Source: JBEIFW01 sp044370695
GTDB taxonomy: Bacteria > Actinomycetota > Acidimicrobiia > Acidimicrobiales > Ilumatobacteraceae
NCBI GenBank assembly: GCA_044370695.1
Contig: JBILVB010000037.1
Span: 1 to 25,288 of the forward strand
Direction of reading: 5' to 3'
DNA length: 25,288 nt
The position numbers were made by a program, and so were the translations under genes. The notes under the pieces were generated by a model, which made no database searches, had not been told where the DNA came from, and worked only from the letters and a program-made list of their open reading frames with translations. How positions within the stretch are numbered: position 1 is the first letter of the stretch; each line of letters opens with the position of its first letter. Of the stretch, positions 11,458-19,599 are shown piece after piece.

Positions 11458-13163
11458 GCGGACCCGACCGAAGTTCCCCGGGGCGCCTTCCCGGCGAGGA
11501 GCCGTCGCTCGCCGCAGTCGCGGCCGATGTCGTCGTGGTGGTGGGAAGCGACGGTGTCGTCCGATCGGTCGACGGCTGGCGGCCCGGCGTCGCCGGACGG
11601 CTGGCAGCGCTGCGGCCGGGCACGGTGGTGCGCGACGCGCTCGGACCCGACGAGGCCACCGTCGCCATCGCCGCGGCGCTGGCGCGGGTGCTCGAGGAGC
11701 CGGGCGCGGATTCCACACAGGTGATCGCCGGACTGGGCGGGCCGGGCACCTGGACCGAGATCGCCGTGCGCCCCTTCGGCGACGGCGCCGTGCTACTCGG
11801 GAGCGACGTCACCGCCACCCGGGTCGAACTCGAGCGGCTCAACCGGCTGGCCGACCTGCTCACCGGCCCCGTGACCGGCCTCGGCGGGCGGATTGCGTTC
11901 ACCGGGAAGGTCGCCGAGCTCCTCGAGCTGGCGGGAGCCGGACCGGTCGGGGTCGTCGTCGCCCACCTCGACCGGTTCCGTCCGGTCGGACTCGCTCACG
12001 GCTGGCGGGGTCGTGCCGAGGTGCTGGCCGTGCTGGCCGATCGCCTTGCATCGGTCGTGCCCTCGGGGTCGCTGCTCAACCAACCGAGCGACGACACGTT
12101 CGCCATGAGCGTGCGCGCCGATCCGATGACGTTGGCTGCGCTCGCCGAGGAGGTGCGCAGCACGATCAGCCGGCCGCTGTCGTTGTCGGCCGCTGCGGTC
12201 GTGATCACGGCGAGCGTCGGATTCTCGTCCGGTCACCACGGCGACGACGCCGAGCGGCTCGTCCACGACGCCGAGCTGGCGGCCGTCGCGGCCGCGCTCG
12301 ACGGGGGCGACCGGGTGCTGGGCGCCAGCGAGGACCGCCGGCAGCTCACTCTTTGGCGCCACCAGCTCGAGCAGGCGTTGCGTCGGGCGCTGACCGAGGA
12401 CGGGTTCCGGGTGCTCTACCAGCCCGAGATCGAACTGGCCACGGGTCGGGTGATCGGGGCCGAGGCGCTGCTGCGGTGGGAACACGAACCCTGGCGCGAT
12501 CGCTCCCCGGGGGAGGTGGTGGCGCTGGCAGAGCAGGTCGGTCTGATCGGGGTGCTGGGAGAGTGGGTGCTGCGCAAGGCCTGCGGGCATGCGGCGTCGT
12601 GGTCGCTACCGCCGGGCGAAGCGCCGTACGTGGCGGTCAACGTGTCCGCCCTCCAGGTCGCTGACCCCCGTTTCGGCGACGTCGTGGCCTCCGCCCTGGC
12701 GACGTCGGGTCTCGAGCCGGGGCGCTTGTGTCTCGAACTCACCGAGACAGCCTCGGTGTCCGACATCGACCTGCTACGTGAGCGATTGTTGAGCCTGAAG
12801 ACCTTGGGGGTGTCGATCGCGCTCGACGACTTCGGCACCGGGTACGCCGGGCTCGATCAGGTCTCGAGGCTGCCGGTCGACATCGTGAAGCTCGATGCCC
12901 GCTTCGTCGCCGGTATGCAGAGCGACGAAGCACGCCTCGCCGTGGTCGAAGCCGCCGTGGAACTTGCGTCCCGCCTCGGGGTGCGGCTCATCGCCGAAGG
13001 AGTCGAAGAACTCCTCCAGGAGGCGATGCTGACCCGGCTCGGGTACCACGCCGCGCAAGGGTTCGTCGTCGGTCTCCCGGGCGACTCGGCCGACCTCGAG
13101 CGCGAACTCTGGCGCCGGGCCACCGGCGGTGCCGCTCAGTCGAACGACGTGACGCAGACCTGA
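11454..13163 (+). CDS. Cyclic-di-GMP phosphodiesterase: degenerate GGDEF plus intact EAL domain
   Basis: 569 residues. Residues 1-130 look like a divergent PAS-type sensor. Residues 150-300 form a GGDEF-like domain whose signature is PSDDTF (211-216) where GGDEF is expected, so it should not make c-di-GMP and may act as a GTP or regulatory module. The EAL domain has all expected catalytic positions: EALLRW (Glu337), VNVSA (Asn), ELTET (Glu), LDDFGTGY (Asp-Asp), IVKLD (Lys), IAEGVE (Glu) and AAQGF (Gln). It is therefore predicted to hydrolyse c-di-GMP to pGpG. There is no membrane segment, so it is probably cytosolic. The GTG start overlaps the fxsA stop. The 3' end overlaps the convergent SufR-like gene by 28 bp. 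Confidence 0.9.
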   Translation: MSGPDRSSPGRLPGEEPSLAAVAADVVVVVGSDGVVRSVDGWRPGVAGRLAALRPGTVVRDALGPDEATVAIAAALARVLEEPGADSTQVIAGLGGPGTWTEIAVRPFGDGAVLLGSDVTATRVELERLNRLADLLTGPVTGLGGRIAFTGKVAELLELAGAGPVGVVVAHLDRFRPVGLAHGWRGRAEVLAVLADRLASVVPSGSLLNQPSDDTFAMSVRADPMTLAALAEEVRSTISRPLSLSAAAVVITASVGFSSGHHGDDAERLVHDAELAAVAAALDGGDRVLGASEDRRQLTLWRHQLEQALRRALTEDGFRVLYQPEIELATGRVIGAEALLRWEHEPWRDRSPGEVVALAEQVGLIGVLGEWVLRKACGHAASWSLPPGEAPYVAVNVSALQVADPRFGDVVASALATSGLEPGRLCLELTETASVSDIDLLRERLLSLKTLGVSIALDDFGTGYAGLDQVSRLPVDIVKLDARFVAGMQSDEARLAVVEAAVELASRLGVRLIAEGVEELLQEAMLTRLGYHAAQGFVVGLPGDSADLERELWRRATGGAAQSNDVTQT

Positions 13164-13891
13164 TCGCCCTGCGGGAGCGACGAGGCCAACTCCGGCTCGG
13201 TGTCGCCGTACAGGCTCGTGAGCATGCCCTTCACCATGCCCCGGTCGACCGCGCAGATCACGGGGTGCTCGATGGCCGTGTCGCCGAACGGGCAGTGGTT
13301 GTTGACGATCCGCAGCTGGTCGCCGCGCCGTTCGGTGTGGGCGGCGAACCCGTGCGCGGTCATCGCGTCGGCGACGGCGTGGAGTGCAGCGCGGAAGCTG
13401 CGCTGACCGTTGGCGTGGTCGGCCGGCGCGAGCGATGCCGCCAGCGCCTCGCCGTACTCGATGCCGACCGCTTCGGCCATGCGCTCCGCGGCGTCGCGTG
13501 GCAGCAGCGCCAGCGCGCGGTTGAGCAGGCGCAGGACGAGATCGTCGGTCTTCACCGGCGCCTCGAGGGTGACCCGCTCGCCGACGGTGTAGTGCTTCGA
13601 CGGGCGACCGGCTCCACCGCCCTCGGCCCGGCTGACGGTGATCTCGAGATACCCGCCTGCGGCCAGCTTGTCGAGATGGTGGCGGGCGACGTTGGGATGC
13701 AGACCGAAGCGTTCGGCGACCTGCGCCGCGGTGACCCCGGCGTCGTGCTCGTGGGCGAACAGGTAGATCGCCCGGCGGGTCGGGTCGCCGAAGGCGTTCG
13801 TGATGGCCGACACCGTCGCCGTGAAGTCCCGGGCCGGACGCTCGGGTCGTCCCTCGGCGGCCGACTTCTGGGTGGGTGCCGTCGGGGCCAC
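13136..13891 (-). CDS. SufR-like iron-sulfur HTH transcriptional regulator
   Basis: 251 residues. Residues 22-105 form a winged helix of the ArsR/DeoR type (FGDPTRRAIYLFAHEH, then VAERFGLHPNVARHHLDKLAAGGYL, then RPSKHYTV). The C-terminal domain ends with Cys residues spaced as in SufR-type regulators: NHCPFGDTAIEHPVICAVD and, about 35 residues later, QVCVTSF. Those Cys probably ligate an Fe-S cluster. In mycobacteria and cyanobacteria SufR represses Fe-S assembly genes. The divergent neighbour is mrp, an Fe-S carrier, which supports an Fe-S role. The GTG at 13891 is 6 nt after a TAGAAT hexamer, so a leaderless transcript is expected. No suf operon is in the window, so whether this is the true SufR or a paralogue is open. 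Confidence 0.8.
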   Translation of the reverse strand: MAPTAPTQKSAAEGRPERPARDFTATVSAITNAFGDPTRRAIYLFAHEHDAGVTAAQVAERFGLHPNVARHHLDKLAAGGYLEITVSRAEGGGAGRPSKHYTVGERVTLEAPVKTDDLVLRLLNRALALLPRDAAERMAEAVGIEYGEALAASLAPADHANGQRSFRAALHAVADAMTAHGFAAHTERRGDQLRIVNNHCPFGDTAIEHPVICAVDRGMVKGMLTSLYGDTEPELASSLPQGDQVCVTSFD

Positions 13892-13897
13892 GCCGGT

Positions 13898-13923
13898 ATT
13901 CTACCTATCCGCGTAGTGGTAAT
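13898..13923. promoter_or_regulatory. Shared control region of the SufR-like gene and mrp
   Basis: This AT-rich patch in the 77-bp divergent gap holds TAGAAT on the minus strand (13903-13898), 6 nt before the regulator's GTG. It also holds an imperfect dyad, TACC (13902-13905) to GGTA (13918-13921). The dyad could be the regulator's operator, overlapping its own -10, but its symmetry is weak. Confidence 0.45.
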
Positions 13924-13968
13924 CCGCTGCCCGTCCGGTGTGCCGGACCGACCTCCGAGGAGCCCCCC

Positions 13969-15111
13969 ATGGCCGTGACGCGCGAAGCGGTGATCGACGC
14001 GCTCCGACCCGTCCAGGATCCCGAGTTGCGCCGATCGATCGTCGATCTCGGCATGCTGCGCAACGTCGGCGTGAACGCAGGCGTGGTCGACGTGCTGGTG
14101 GCGTTGACCGTCGCTGGCTGTCCGCTGCGCGCCGAGATCACCAACCGGGTGTCCACGGCGGTGCGCGCACTGCCCGGGGTGAGCGACGTCCGGCTCGAGT
14201 TCACCGTGATGACCGACTCCGAGCGCGAGGCCGTTCGCCAGCTGCTCCACGGCGATCCGGCTGCCACCGCCGGGTCGACGCACGCCCACGGTCACGCCCA
14301 GGGCCGGGCCATCCCCTTCGCCGACCCGGGCTCCAAGACCCGGCCCTTGCTGATCGCATCCGGGAAGGGCGGGGTCGGCAAGTCGTCGGTCACCACCAAC
14401 CTCGCCGTGGCGCTGGCCCAGCGGGGCCATTCCGTCGGCATCATCGACGCCGACGTGTACGGGTTCTCGATCCCCCGCATGCTCGGCGCCGACCGGGACC
14501 CGGTCGTCATCGACAACATGCTCGTGCCGCCCGAGGCCTGGGGGGTGCGGTGCATCTCGATGGGGTACTTCGTGCCCGACGGCCAGGCGGTGATCTGGCG
14601 GGGGCCCATGCTGCACAAGGCCCTCGAGCAGTTCCTGTCCGACGTGTTCTGGGACGAGCCCGACTTCCTCCTCGTCGACATGCCGCCCGGCACCGGCGAC
14701 ATCGCCATCTCGCTGGCCCAGTACCTGCCCCGGGGTGAGGTGTACGTGGTGACCACCCCGCAGCCGGCCGCCCAGAAGGTGGCCCGCCTGTCGGCGGCGA
14801 TGGCGGCCAAGGTGCACCTCGGGGTCAAGGGGATCATCGAGAACATGTCGTGGTTCACCGGCGACGACGGCAAGCGGTACGAGATCTTCGGCTCGGGCGG
14901 CGGCGCCGAGCTCGCCACCGAACTCGGCGTGCCCCTGCTCGGCCAGATCCCGCTGCTGCCGCCGCTGCGCGAGGGCGGCGACACCGGCCGACCGATCACG
15001 GCGGTAGCGCCCGACTCGGAGGTGGCCGCCGCGTTCCGCTCCATCGCCGAGGCGATCGCGGTCGACCTCGCGCCGAAGCGGCGGTACTCGCCCGCCCTCA
15101 AGATCGTCTGA
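13969..15111 (+). CDS. mrp: Mrp/ApbC/Nbp35-family iron-sulfur cluster carrier ATPase
   Basis: 380 residues. Residues 1-95 are a DUF59/MIP18-like domain with the conserved TVAGCPLR Cys; a His-rich linker (STHAHGHAQG) follows. A deviant-Walker P-loop ATPase domain comes next: GKGGVGKSS near 132-140, IDADVYGFSIP, LVDMPPGTGD. The family binds and transfers [4Fe-4S] clusters. The C-terminal C-P-x-C motif that bridges the cluster in E. coli-type Mrp would be expected after ENMS; here the text is ENMSWFTGDDGKRYEIFGSG, without Cys. The ATG at 13969 has a good ribosome site, GAGGAG, 6 nt upstream. It is divergent from the SufR-like regulator and followed by the DUF3107 gene. Confidence 0.92.
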   Translation: MAVTREAVIDALRPVQDPELRRSIVDLGMLRNVGVNAGVVDVLVALTVAGCPLRAEITNRVSTAVRALPGVSDVRLEFTVMTDSEREAVRQLLHGDPAATAGSTHAHGHAQGRAIPFADPGSKTRPLLIASGKGGVGKSSVTTNLAVALAQRGHSVGIIDADVYGFSIPRMLGADRDPVVIDNMLVPPEAWGVRCISMGYFVPDGQAVIWRGPMLHKALEQFLSDVFWDEPDFLLVDMPPGTGDIAISLAQYLPRGEVYVVTTPQPAAQKVARLSAAMAAKVHLGVKGIIENMSWFTGDDGKRYEIFGSGGGAELATELGVPLLGQIPLLPPLREGGDTGRPITAVAPDSEVAAAFRSIAEAIAVDLAPKRRYSPALKIV

Positions 15112-15170
15112 CCCGGACCGTCGGCCACTACCCTGGCCGAGCCCCCGCCGCACCCCAAGGAGCACACGAC

Positions 15171-15404
15171 GTGGACGTTCGCATCGGTGTCACCCAGGCC
15201 CCCCGCGAGCTCGTGCTCGCGCGCGCGCACGACGCCGACCGCGAGGCGGTCAAGGCGCAGATCGACGCGGTGCTCGCCGACGACGACCGGGTGCTCTGGC
15301 TGACGGACCGCAAGGGCCGCAGCGTCGGGGTGCCGGCGAAGAAGATCGCGTACGTCGAGCTCGGCGCGCCGGACTCCGAGCGTCGTATCGGCTTCGGCGG
15401 GTAA
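15171..15404 (+). CDS. DUF3107 family small protein
   Basis: 77 residues starting VDVRIGVTQAPRELVLARAH, with EAVKAQIDAVLADDDRVLWL and ending PAKKIAYVELGAPDSERRIGFG. This matches the DUF3107 family, short actinobacterial proteins (M. tuberculosis Rv3208A) of unknown function. The GTG start has AAGGAG 8 nt upstream, and a TACCCT hexamer at 15129-15134 may give it its own promoter. The stop lies 10 nt before the first ArsA-like ATPase gene, so co-transcription with the ATPase pair is likely. Confidence 0.88.
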   Translation: MDVRIGVTQAPRELVLARAHDADREAVKAQIDAVLADDDRVLWLTDRKGRSVGVPAKKIAYVELGAPDSERRIGFGG

Positions 15405-15414
15405 GGCGTACGCC

Positions 15415-16362
15415 GTGGCGGGGCCCGGGCTGCTCGACCGGCGCCTCGTGTTCGTCACCGGCAAGGGTGGCGTCGGCAAGACCACCGTCGCCGCCGGGCT
15501 GGGCCTGCTCGCCGCCCGCTCCGGCCGGCGCACCCTCGTCTGCGAAGTCGACGCCACCGGCGCTCTCGGCGCCGCGTTCGAGTGCGGCCCGCTGCGCTAC
15601 ACCGCACGCCCGGTCACCGACCGCTTGTGGGCGATGGCGATGGACACCGAGGACTCTTTGCGGGAATACCTGAAGCTGCAGCTCCGCGTGCCTTTCGTCG
15701 CCCGGCTCGGTCCCCTGGCGAGGGCCTTCGACTTCGTCGCGTCGGCAGCGCCCGGCGTGCGCGAGATCCTGACCATCGGCAAGCTGTGCTGGGAGGTGCG
15801 CGAGCGCCGCTACGACCTCGTCGTGGTCGATGCCGCCGCCTCGGGCCACATCGTCGGGCAGCTGTCGGCGCCGCGTGCGATCGCCGGGCTGGTGTCGGTC
15901 GGGCCGGTGCGGGACCAGACCCGCTGGATGCTCGACCTGCTCGAGGATCCCGCCACGACCGGGCTGGCCATCGTCACCACCTGCGCCGAGATGCCCGTCG
16001 CCGAGACCCTCGAACTCGCCGACCGGGTGCGGGTGGAGACCGCCGTCGACCTTGCGGCCGTCGTCGTCAACCGGGTGCTGCCCGAGTTGTTCGGGCGCGA
16101 CGAGGAGCGGGTGTTCGACGGACTGCGGTCACCGGCGGCCCGATCGGTCCTGCGAGACGTGCTGGGCCCGGGCAGCGACGACCTGCTCGACGCCGCCGGG
16201 TTCGCCGTGGGAACGCGCCGGGCTCGGGCCGTGCATGCGTCCACCCTGCTCGCCGGTCTGCCGGTCGGGGTGCCGACGCTGTTCGTCCCCGAGCTGTTCG
16301 CACGGCTCGACGGCCTGCGCCGCAGCGCACTCGTCGCCGACCGCTTGGCCGAGGAGCTCTGA
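15415..16362 (+). CDS. ArsA/Get3-like anion-transporting-type ATPase, first of a pair
   Basis: 315 residues. A P-loop of the deviant type, VTGKGGVGKTTVAAGLG, is near residue 15, followed by VCEVDATGALG and VVVDAAASGH as the switch/Walker B region. The C-terminus (VPTLFVPELFARLDGLRR) is typical of the actinobacterial ArsA-like pairs. Despite the name, no arsenite-binding Cys triad is present. It pairs with the next gene 3 nt downstream, as in mycobacterial Rv3679-Rv3680 (BagA/BagB), where the two ATPases form a complex involved in stress tolerance. The GTG start is set by the beginning of homology and by the short distance from the DUF3107 stop. Confidence 0.85.
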   Translation: MAGPGLLDRRLVFVTGKGGVGKTTVAAGLGLLAARSGRRTLVCEVDATGALGAAFECGPLRYTARPVTDRLWAMAMDTEDSLREYLKLQLRVPFVARLGPLARAFDFVASAAPGVREILTIGKLCWEVRERRYDLVVVDAAASGHIVGQLSAPRAIAGLVSVGPVRDQTRWMLDLLEDPATTGLAIVTTCAEMPVAETLELADRVRVETAVDLAAVVVNRVLPELFGRDEERVFDGLRSPAARSVLRDVLGPGSDDLLDAAGFAVGTRRARAVHASTLLAGLPVGVPTLFVPELFARLDGLRRSALVADRLAEEL

Positions 16363-16364
16363 GC

Positions 16365-17531
16365 GTGGGGCTCGGGCCGTTGCTCGCGGCTCGGGAGATC
16401 GTCGTCACCTGCGGCGCCGGCGGCGTCGGGAAGACGACGACGGCGGCAGCGCTCGGCGCGGTCGCGGCCACCCGCCTCGGCGGGCGGGTGCTCGTGCTCA
16501 CCGTCGATCCGGCCCGCCGGCTCGCCGACGCGCTCGGGCTCACCGGTCCGGGCGGCACCGGGCTGGGCAACACCGAGCGCCGCATCGACCCCACGCTGTT
16601 CCGGGCCGCCGGGGCCGAGCCCCGCGGTGAGCTGTGGGCGGCGATGCTCGACACCAAGCAGAGCTGGGACGAGCTGATCGACCGGCACGCGCCGGACCCG
16701 TCGGTGCGGGATGCGATCCTTGCGAATCCCCTGTACGACAACATCACCGGGAAGTTCGTGCAGAGCCACGACTACATCGCCATGGAGCGGCTGTACGAGC
16801 TGCACGCCTCGGGCGACTGGGACCTGATCGTCGTCGACACCCCGCCGTCGCGCCACGCGCTGGACTTCCTCGACGCGCCGGCCCGCATGACGGAGTTCTT
16901 CGGCAGCCGGTTGCTGCGGTGGTTGACCGTGCCCTACCGCTCGAAGCTCTTCGCGGCCGCGTCCCGGCCCTTCTACGACGTCGCGGACCGCATCCTCGGG
17001 TCGAGCTTCCTGCACGACATCGCCGAGTTCTTCCTGTTGTTCCAGACGATGGAGCGCGGGTTCGTCGCCCGGGCCGCCGAGGTCACCCGGGTGCTGTCGG
17101 ACCGGCGAACGAGCTTCGTCGTGGTGTCGACGCTCGAGGCCGGGCCGCTCGGCGAGGCCCGGTACTTCCTCGACGCACTGCAGCGGCGCAGGCTCGCGCT
17201 CGGCGGTGTCGTGCTGAACCAAGCCCTGCCTGCCGTGCTGCGCGACCCGTCGGCGCGCACGGCGGCCGACCGCCTGCGCGCGGATCCCGATGCGGCCGCC
17301 CGGCGCCTCGCGGCGAGCGGCGGCCTCGCCCCGCCGCCCGATCCGATCGCGCTCGCCCGGGTGCTGTCGGAGATCGCCGAGAGTTTCGCGAACCTCGCCC
17401 TGGTGGCGACCCGCGAAGCCGAGCTGGCGGGCGAGCTGCGCGTGGACGCGCCGACGGTGCTGGTGCCCTCGCTCCCGAACGACGTGGCCGATCTCGACGG
17501 GCTGCTCGCCGTCGGCGACCGTCTCTGGTGA
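16365..17531 (+). CDS. ArsA/Get3-like ATPase, second of a pair
   Basis: 388 residues. P-loop CGAGGVGKTTTAAALG near residue 15, then LTVDPARRLADALGL and VDTPPSRHALDFLDAP (switch II). A helical segment follows with FFLLFQTMERGFVARAAEV, as in membrane- or client-binding regions of ArsA/Get3 proteins. It is longer than the first ATPase and presumably forms a heterodimer with it. The start GTG is 2 nt after the preceding TGA, without room for its own promoter. Downstream comes pdtaS after 40 bp; that gap has only a short GACGCG/CGCGTC hairpin. Confidence 0.85.
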   Translation: MGLGPLLAAREIVVTCGAGGVGKTTTAAALGAVAATRLGGRVLVLTVDPARRLADALGLTGPGGTGLGNTERRIDPTLFRAAGAEPRGELWAAMLDTKQSWDELIDRHAPDPSVRDAILANPLYDNITGKFVQSHDYIAMERLYELHASGDWDLIVVDTPPSRHALDFLDAPARMTEFFGSRLLRWLTVPYRSKLFAAASRPFYDVADRILGSSFLHDIAEFFLLFQTMERGFVARAAEVTRVLSDRRTSFVVVSTLEAGPLGEARYFLDALQRRRLALGGVVLNQALPAVLRDPSARTAADRLRADPDAAARRLAASGGLAPPPDPIALARVLSEIAESFANLALVATREAELAGELRVDAPTVLVPSLPNDVADLDGLLAVGDRLW

Positions 17532-17571
17532 CGCGTCCGCGCCCCGGCGCGTCGGCAAGACTCCGCCCCGC

Positions 17572-19065
17572 ATGGCCACGCTCACCGAGCTCGCCCGCCA
17601 GCACACGACGCTGCGCCGCGAGGACATCGACCACCTCCAGCGCCTCCTGGCCGAGTGGGGGATCCTCGCCGACCTGTGCTTCGCGGACCTGTTGCTGTAC
17701 GCCCCGGTGGCCCACGACCGATTCGTGGTCCTCGGGCACGTGCGCCCGGTGACCGCCCAGACCCTCTACCAGGACGATTTCGTGGGTGAGTGGGGTGCCG
17801 AGACCGCCCAGCCACTGCTCGCCGAGACGCTGCGCGTCGGCCGGCCGGTCGAGGGCGAGATCCGGGTGAGCGCGATCGCCGAGCCGGTACGGGTCCTCGC
17901 GATCCCGATCACGTTCGAAGGGCGCCGCATCGCCGTGCTCACCCGGGAGTGGAACCCACGCGTCGGGCGCCAGCCCGGGCACCTCGAACGGACCTACCTG
18001 CAGATCTTCGACCGGTTCGTCACGATGATGGTCGAGGGGCGGTTCCCCTTCCACGTCCCGCCGGCGGGACGCGGACCCCGCGTCGGTGACGGGGTCATCG
18101 TGCTCGACCCCGACGGCCGGGTGCAGTACGCGTCACCCAACGCCGTGTCGGCACTGCACCGCATCGGGATCCGCACCAACGCCGTCGGGCAGTCCCTTGC
18201 CGAGCTGGGGGTGAACGACGAGCCGGTCCGGCTCGCCCTCGATACCGGGATGCCCGTGCTCGCCGAGTTCGAGCAGAGCCCCGAGGTGGTCCTGTCCACC
18301 CGGTGCATCCCGCTCGTGGCGGCCGGCGCGGTCACCGGCGGGCTGTTCCTCGTCCGGGACGTGTCGGAACTGCGCCGACGGGATCGCATGATCCTGTCCC
18401 GAGACGCCACGATCCGTGAGATCCACCATCGGGTGAAGAACAACCTGCAGACGATCTCGTCCCTGCTGCGCCTGCAGGCCCGGCGCCTGCACTCGCCGGA
18501 GGCCAAGGCCGCGATCGCCGAGTCGGTGCGCCGGATCCGCACGATCGCGCTGGTCCACGAGTCGCTGTCGCAGGGGACCGGGGAGGAGGTCTCGTTCAAC
18601 GAGATCGTGCGGCCGCTGGCCCGCCTGGCCGAAGAGGGCCTGCAGTCGCCCGACCGACCGGTCCGCTTCCGCGTGTCGGGCGACGGAGGCCGCCTCCCGG
18701 CCACGACGGCGACGCCGCTGTCGGTCGTGCTGACCGAATTGCTGCAGAACGCCGTCGACCATGCATTCGTGGGGGGTGAGCGCGCCGTGTCGGGAACCGT
18801 GCTCGTCGATCTGGTCAACGACGGACGCCGGCTCACGGTGCGGGTGATCGACGACGGCGTCGGCATCCCGCCCACGTTCGACCTCGACGCCGCGACCGGC
18901 CTCGGGCTGTCGATCGTGCGCACCCTCGTGCTCACCGAGCTCGGCGGGACGATCGAGATCCGGCGGGCGTCCCCGGACGAGCTGTCGTTCTACGGCCTCG
19001 CCGACGGTGCCGGTCGGCCCGGCACGTTGGTCGAGGTGGTGGTCCCGGTCACGAGCGATCGGTGA
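17572..19065 (+). CDS. pdtaS: PdtaS-type sensor histidine kinase (HisKA_2)
   Basis: 497 residues, close to the 501 of M. tuberculosis PdtaS. The N-terminal GAF-like domain has the conserved HLQRLLAEWGILADLCFADLLLY and RPVTAQTLYQDD. A PAS-like domain follows (VIVLDPDGRVQYASPNAVSAL). Next is the HisKA_2 dimerisation/phosphoacceptor helix IREIHHRVKNNLQTISSLL, with His285/286. The HATPase domain has LTELLQNAVDHAF, VIDDGVGIP and TGLGLSIVRTL. There is no membrane helix; it is cytosolic. In mycobacteria PdtaS phosphorylates PdtaR, an RNA-binding antitermination regulator; no pdtaR is in the window. It is convergent with whiB1 across a 28-bp gap, the same tail-to-tail order as Rv3220c/Rv3219. Confidence 0.93.
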   Translation: MATLTELARQHTTLRREDIDHLQRLLAEWGILADLCFADLLLYAPVAHDRFVVLGHVRPVTAQTLYQDDFVGEWGAETAQPLLAETLRVGRPVEGEIRVSAIAEPVRVLAIPITFEGRRIAVLTREWNPRVGRQPGHLERTYLQIFDRFVTMMVEGRFPFHVPPAGRGPRVGDGVIVLDPDGRVQYASPNAVSALHRIGIRTNAVGQSLAELGVNDEPVRLALDTGMPVLAEFEQSPEVVLSTRCIPLVAAGAVTGGLFLVRDVSELRRRDRMILSRDATIREIHHRVKNNLQTISSLLRLQARRLHSPEAKAAIAESVRRIRTIALVHESLSQGTGEEVSFNEIVRPLARLAEEGLQSPDRPVRFRVSGDGGRLPATTATPLSVVLTELLQNAVDHAFVGGERAVSGTVLVDLVNDGRRLTVRVIDDGVGIPPTFDLDAATGLGLSIVRTLVLTELGGTIEIRRASPDELSFYGLADGAGRPGTLVEVVVPVTSDR

Positions 19066-19093
19066 TCTCGGGCCCAGCGGCCGACCCCAGGCG

Positions 19094-19390
19094 TCAGACG
19101 GCGCGGGACTTCATGCGGGCGACCTGCTCGCGGCGGATCTTGCGCCGCTCCTCTTCCGAGGTGCCGCCCCAGATGCCCGAGTCCTGGTTGGTGGCAAGTG
19201 CGAACTCGAGACAGGCCACCCGGGCGTCGCACTGGTTGCACACGGCCTTCGCCGCTTCGATCTGCACCAGCGCCTGGCCCGTGGTGCCCACCGGGAAGAA
19301 CAGCTCGGGGTCGGTGTCGCGGCACAGCGCCGTGGATCGCCAGCTGTAGTCGGCATGGGCGAGCGCCAGGGTTGTCGCGAGTGCGGACAC
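19094..19390 (-). CDS. whiB1: WhiB1-type iron-sulfur transcription factor
   Basis: 98 residues. Cluster Cys are at 23, 51, 54 and 60 (ALCRDTDPELFFPVG, then AVCNQCDARVAC). The turn motif is QDSGIWGG at 69-76, and the basic tail is TSEEERRKIRREQVARMKSR. The PELFFPVG segment and QDSGIWGG are characteristic of WhiB1, an essential nitric-oxide-responsive regulator that binds the primary sigma factor in mycobacteria. The GTG start has a strong ribosome site, AAGGAGG, 6 nt upstream (19403-19397). The upstream region has a clear promoter with a dyad in the spacer. Confidence 0.92.
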   Translation of the reverse strand: MSALATTLALAHADYSWRSTALCRDTDPELFFPVGTTGQALVQIEAAKAVCNQCDARVACLEFALATNQDSGIWGGTSEEERRKIRREQVARMKSRAV

Positions 19391-19467
19391 CGGCCGCCTC
19401 CTTCAGATCGAAACCACCTGCGGGACGCCGCAGGAAGGCCGTTCGGCTCTTCCCCGGGCGGTCGCAA

Positions 19468-19496
19468 AAGCTAAACCAGGACCACTGTCCTGACAA
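19468..19496 (-). promoter_or_regulatory. whiB1 promoter with an inverted repeat in the spacer
   Basis: Minus strand: TTGTCA (19496-19491), 17 bp, TAGCTT (19473-19468). The transcription start would be near 19461, giving a leader of about 70 nt. The spacer contains CAGGAC-N4-GTCCTG (19477-19492), a perfect 6-bp dyad overlapping the -35. A protein bound there should repress whiB1. Confidence 0.65.
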
Positions 19497-19502
19497 GAGG
19501 CC

Positions 19503-19517
19503 CTTGCCGTCGGCAAG
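19503..19517. promoter_or_regulatory. Second perfect dyad upstream of whiB1
   Basis: CTTGCC-GTC-GGCAAG: perfect 6-bp arms around a 3-bp centre, 7 bp upstream of the whiB1 -35 and 83 bp before the glycerophosphodiesterase start. The position suits an activator of whiB1 or a site shared with the divergent gene. The regulator is not recognised. Confidence 0.5.
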
Positions 19518-19599
19518 TATTCGTTCGATCAGATTCGGTCCGGGGCGACGGGTGGCACCGCACCGCCCCGGGGTGGCGGGGAAGCCGGAGGGCGGGAAC

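Noticed and set aside
17530..17556. GACGCG/CGCGTC hairpin after the second ArsA-like gene as a terminator
   Set aside because: The stem is short, the loop is long and GC-rich, and no T-run follows; it could arise by chance at this GC content.
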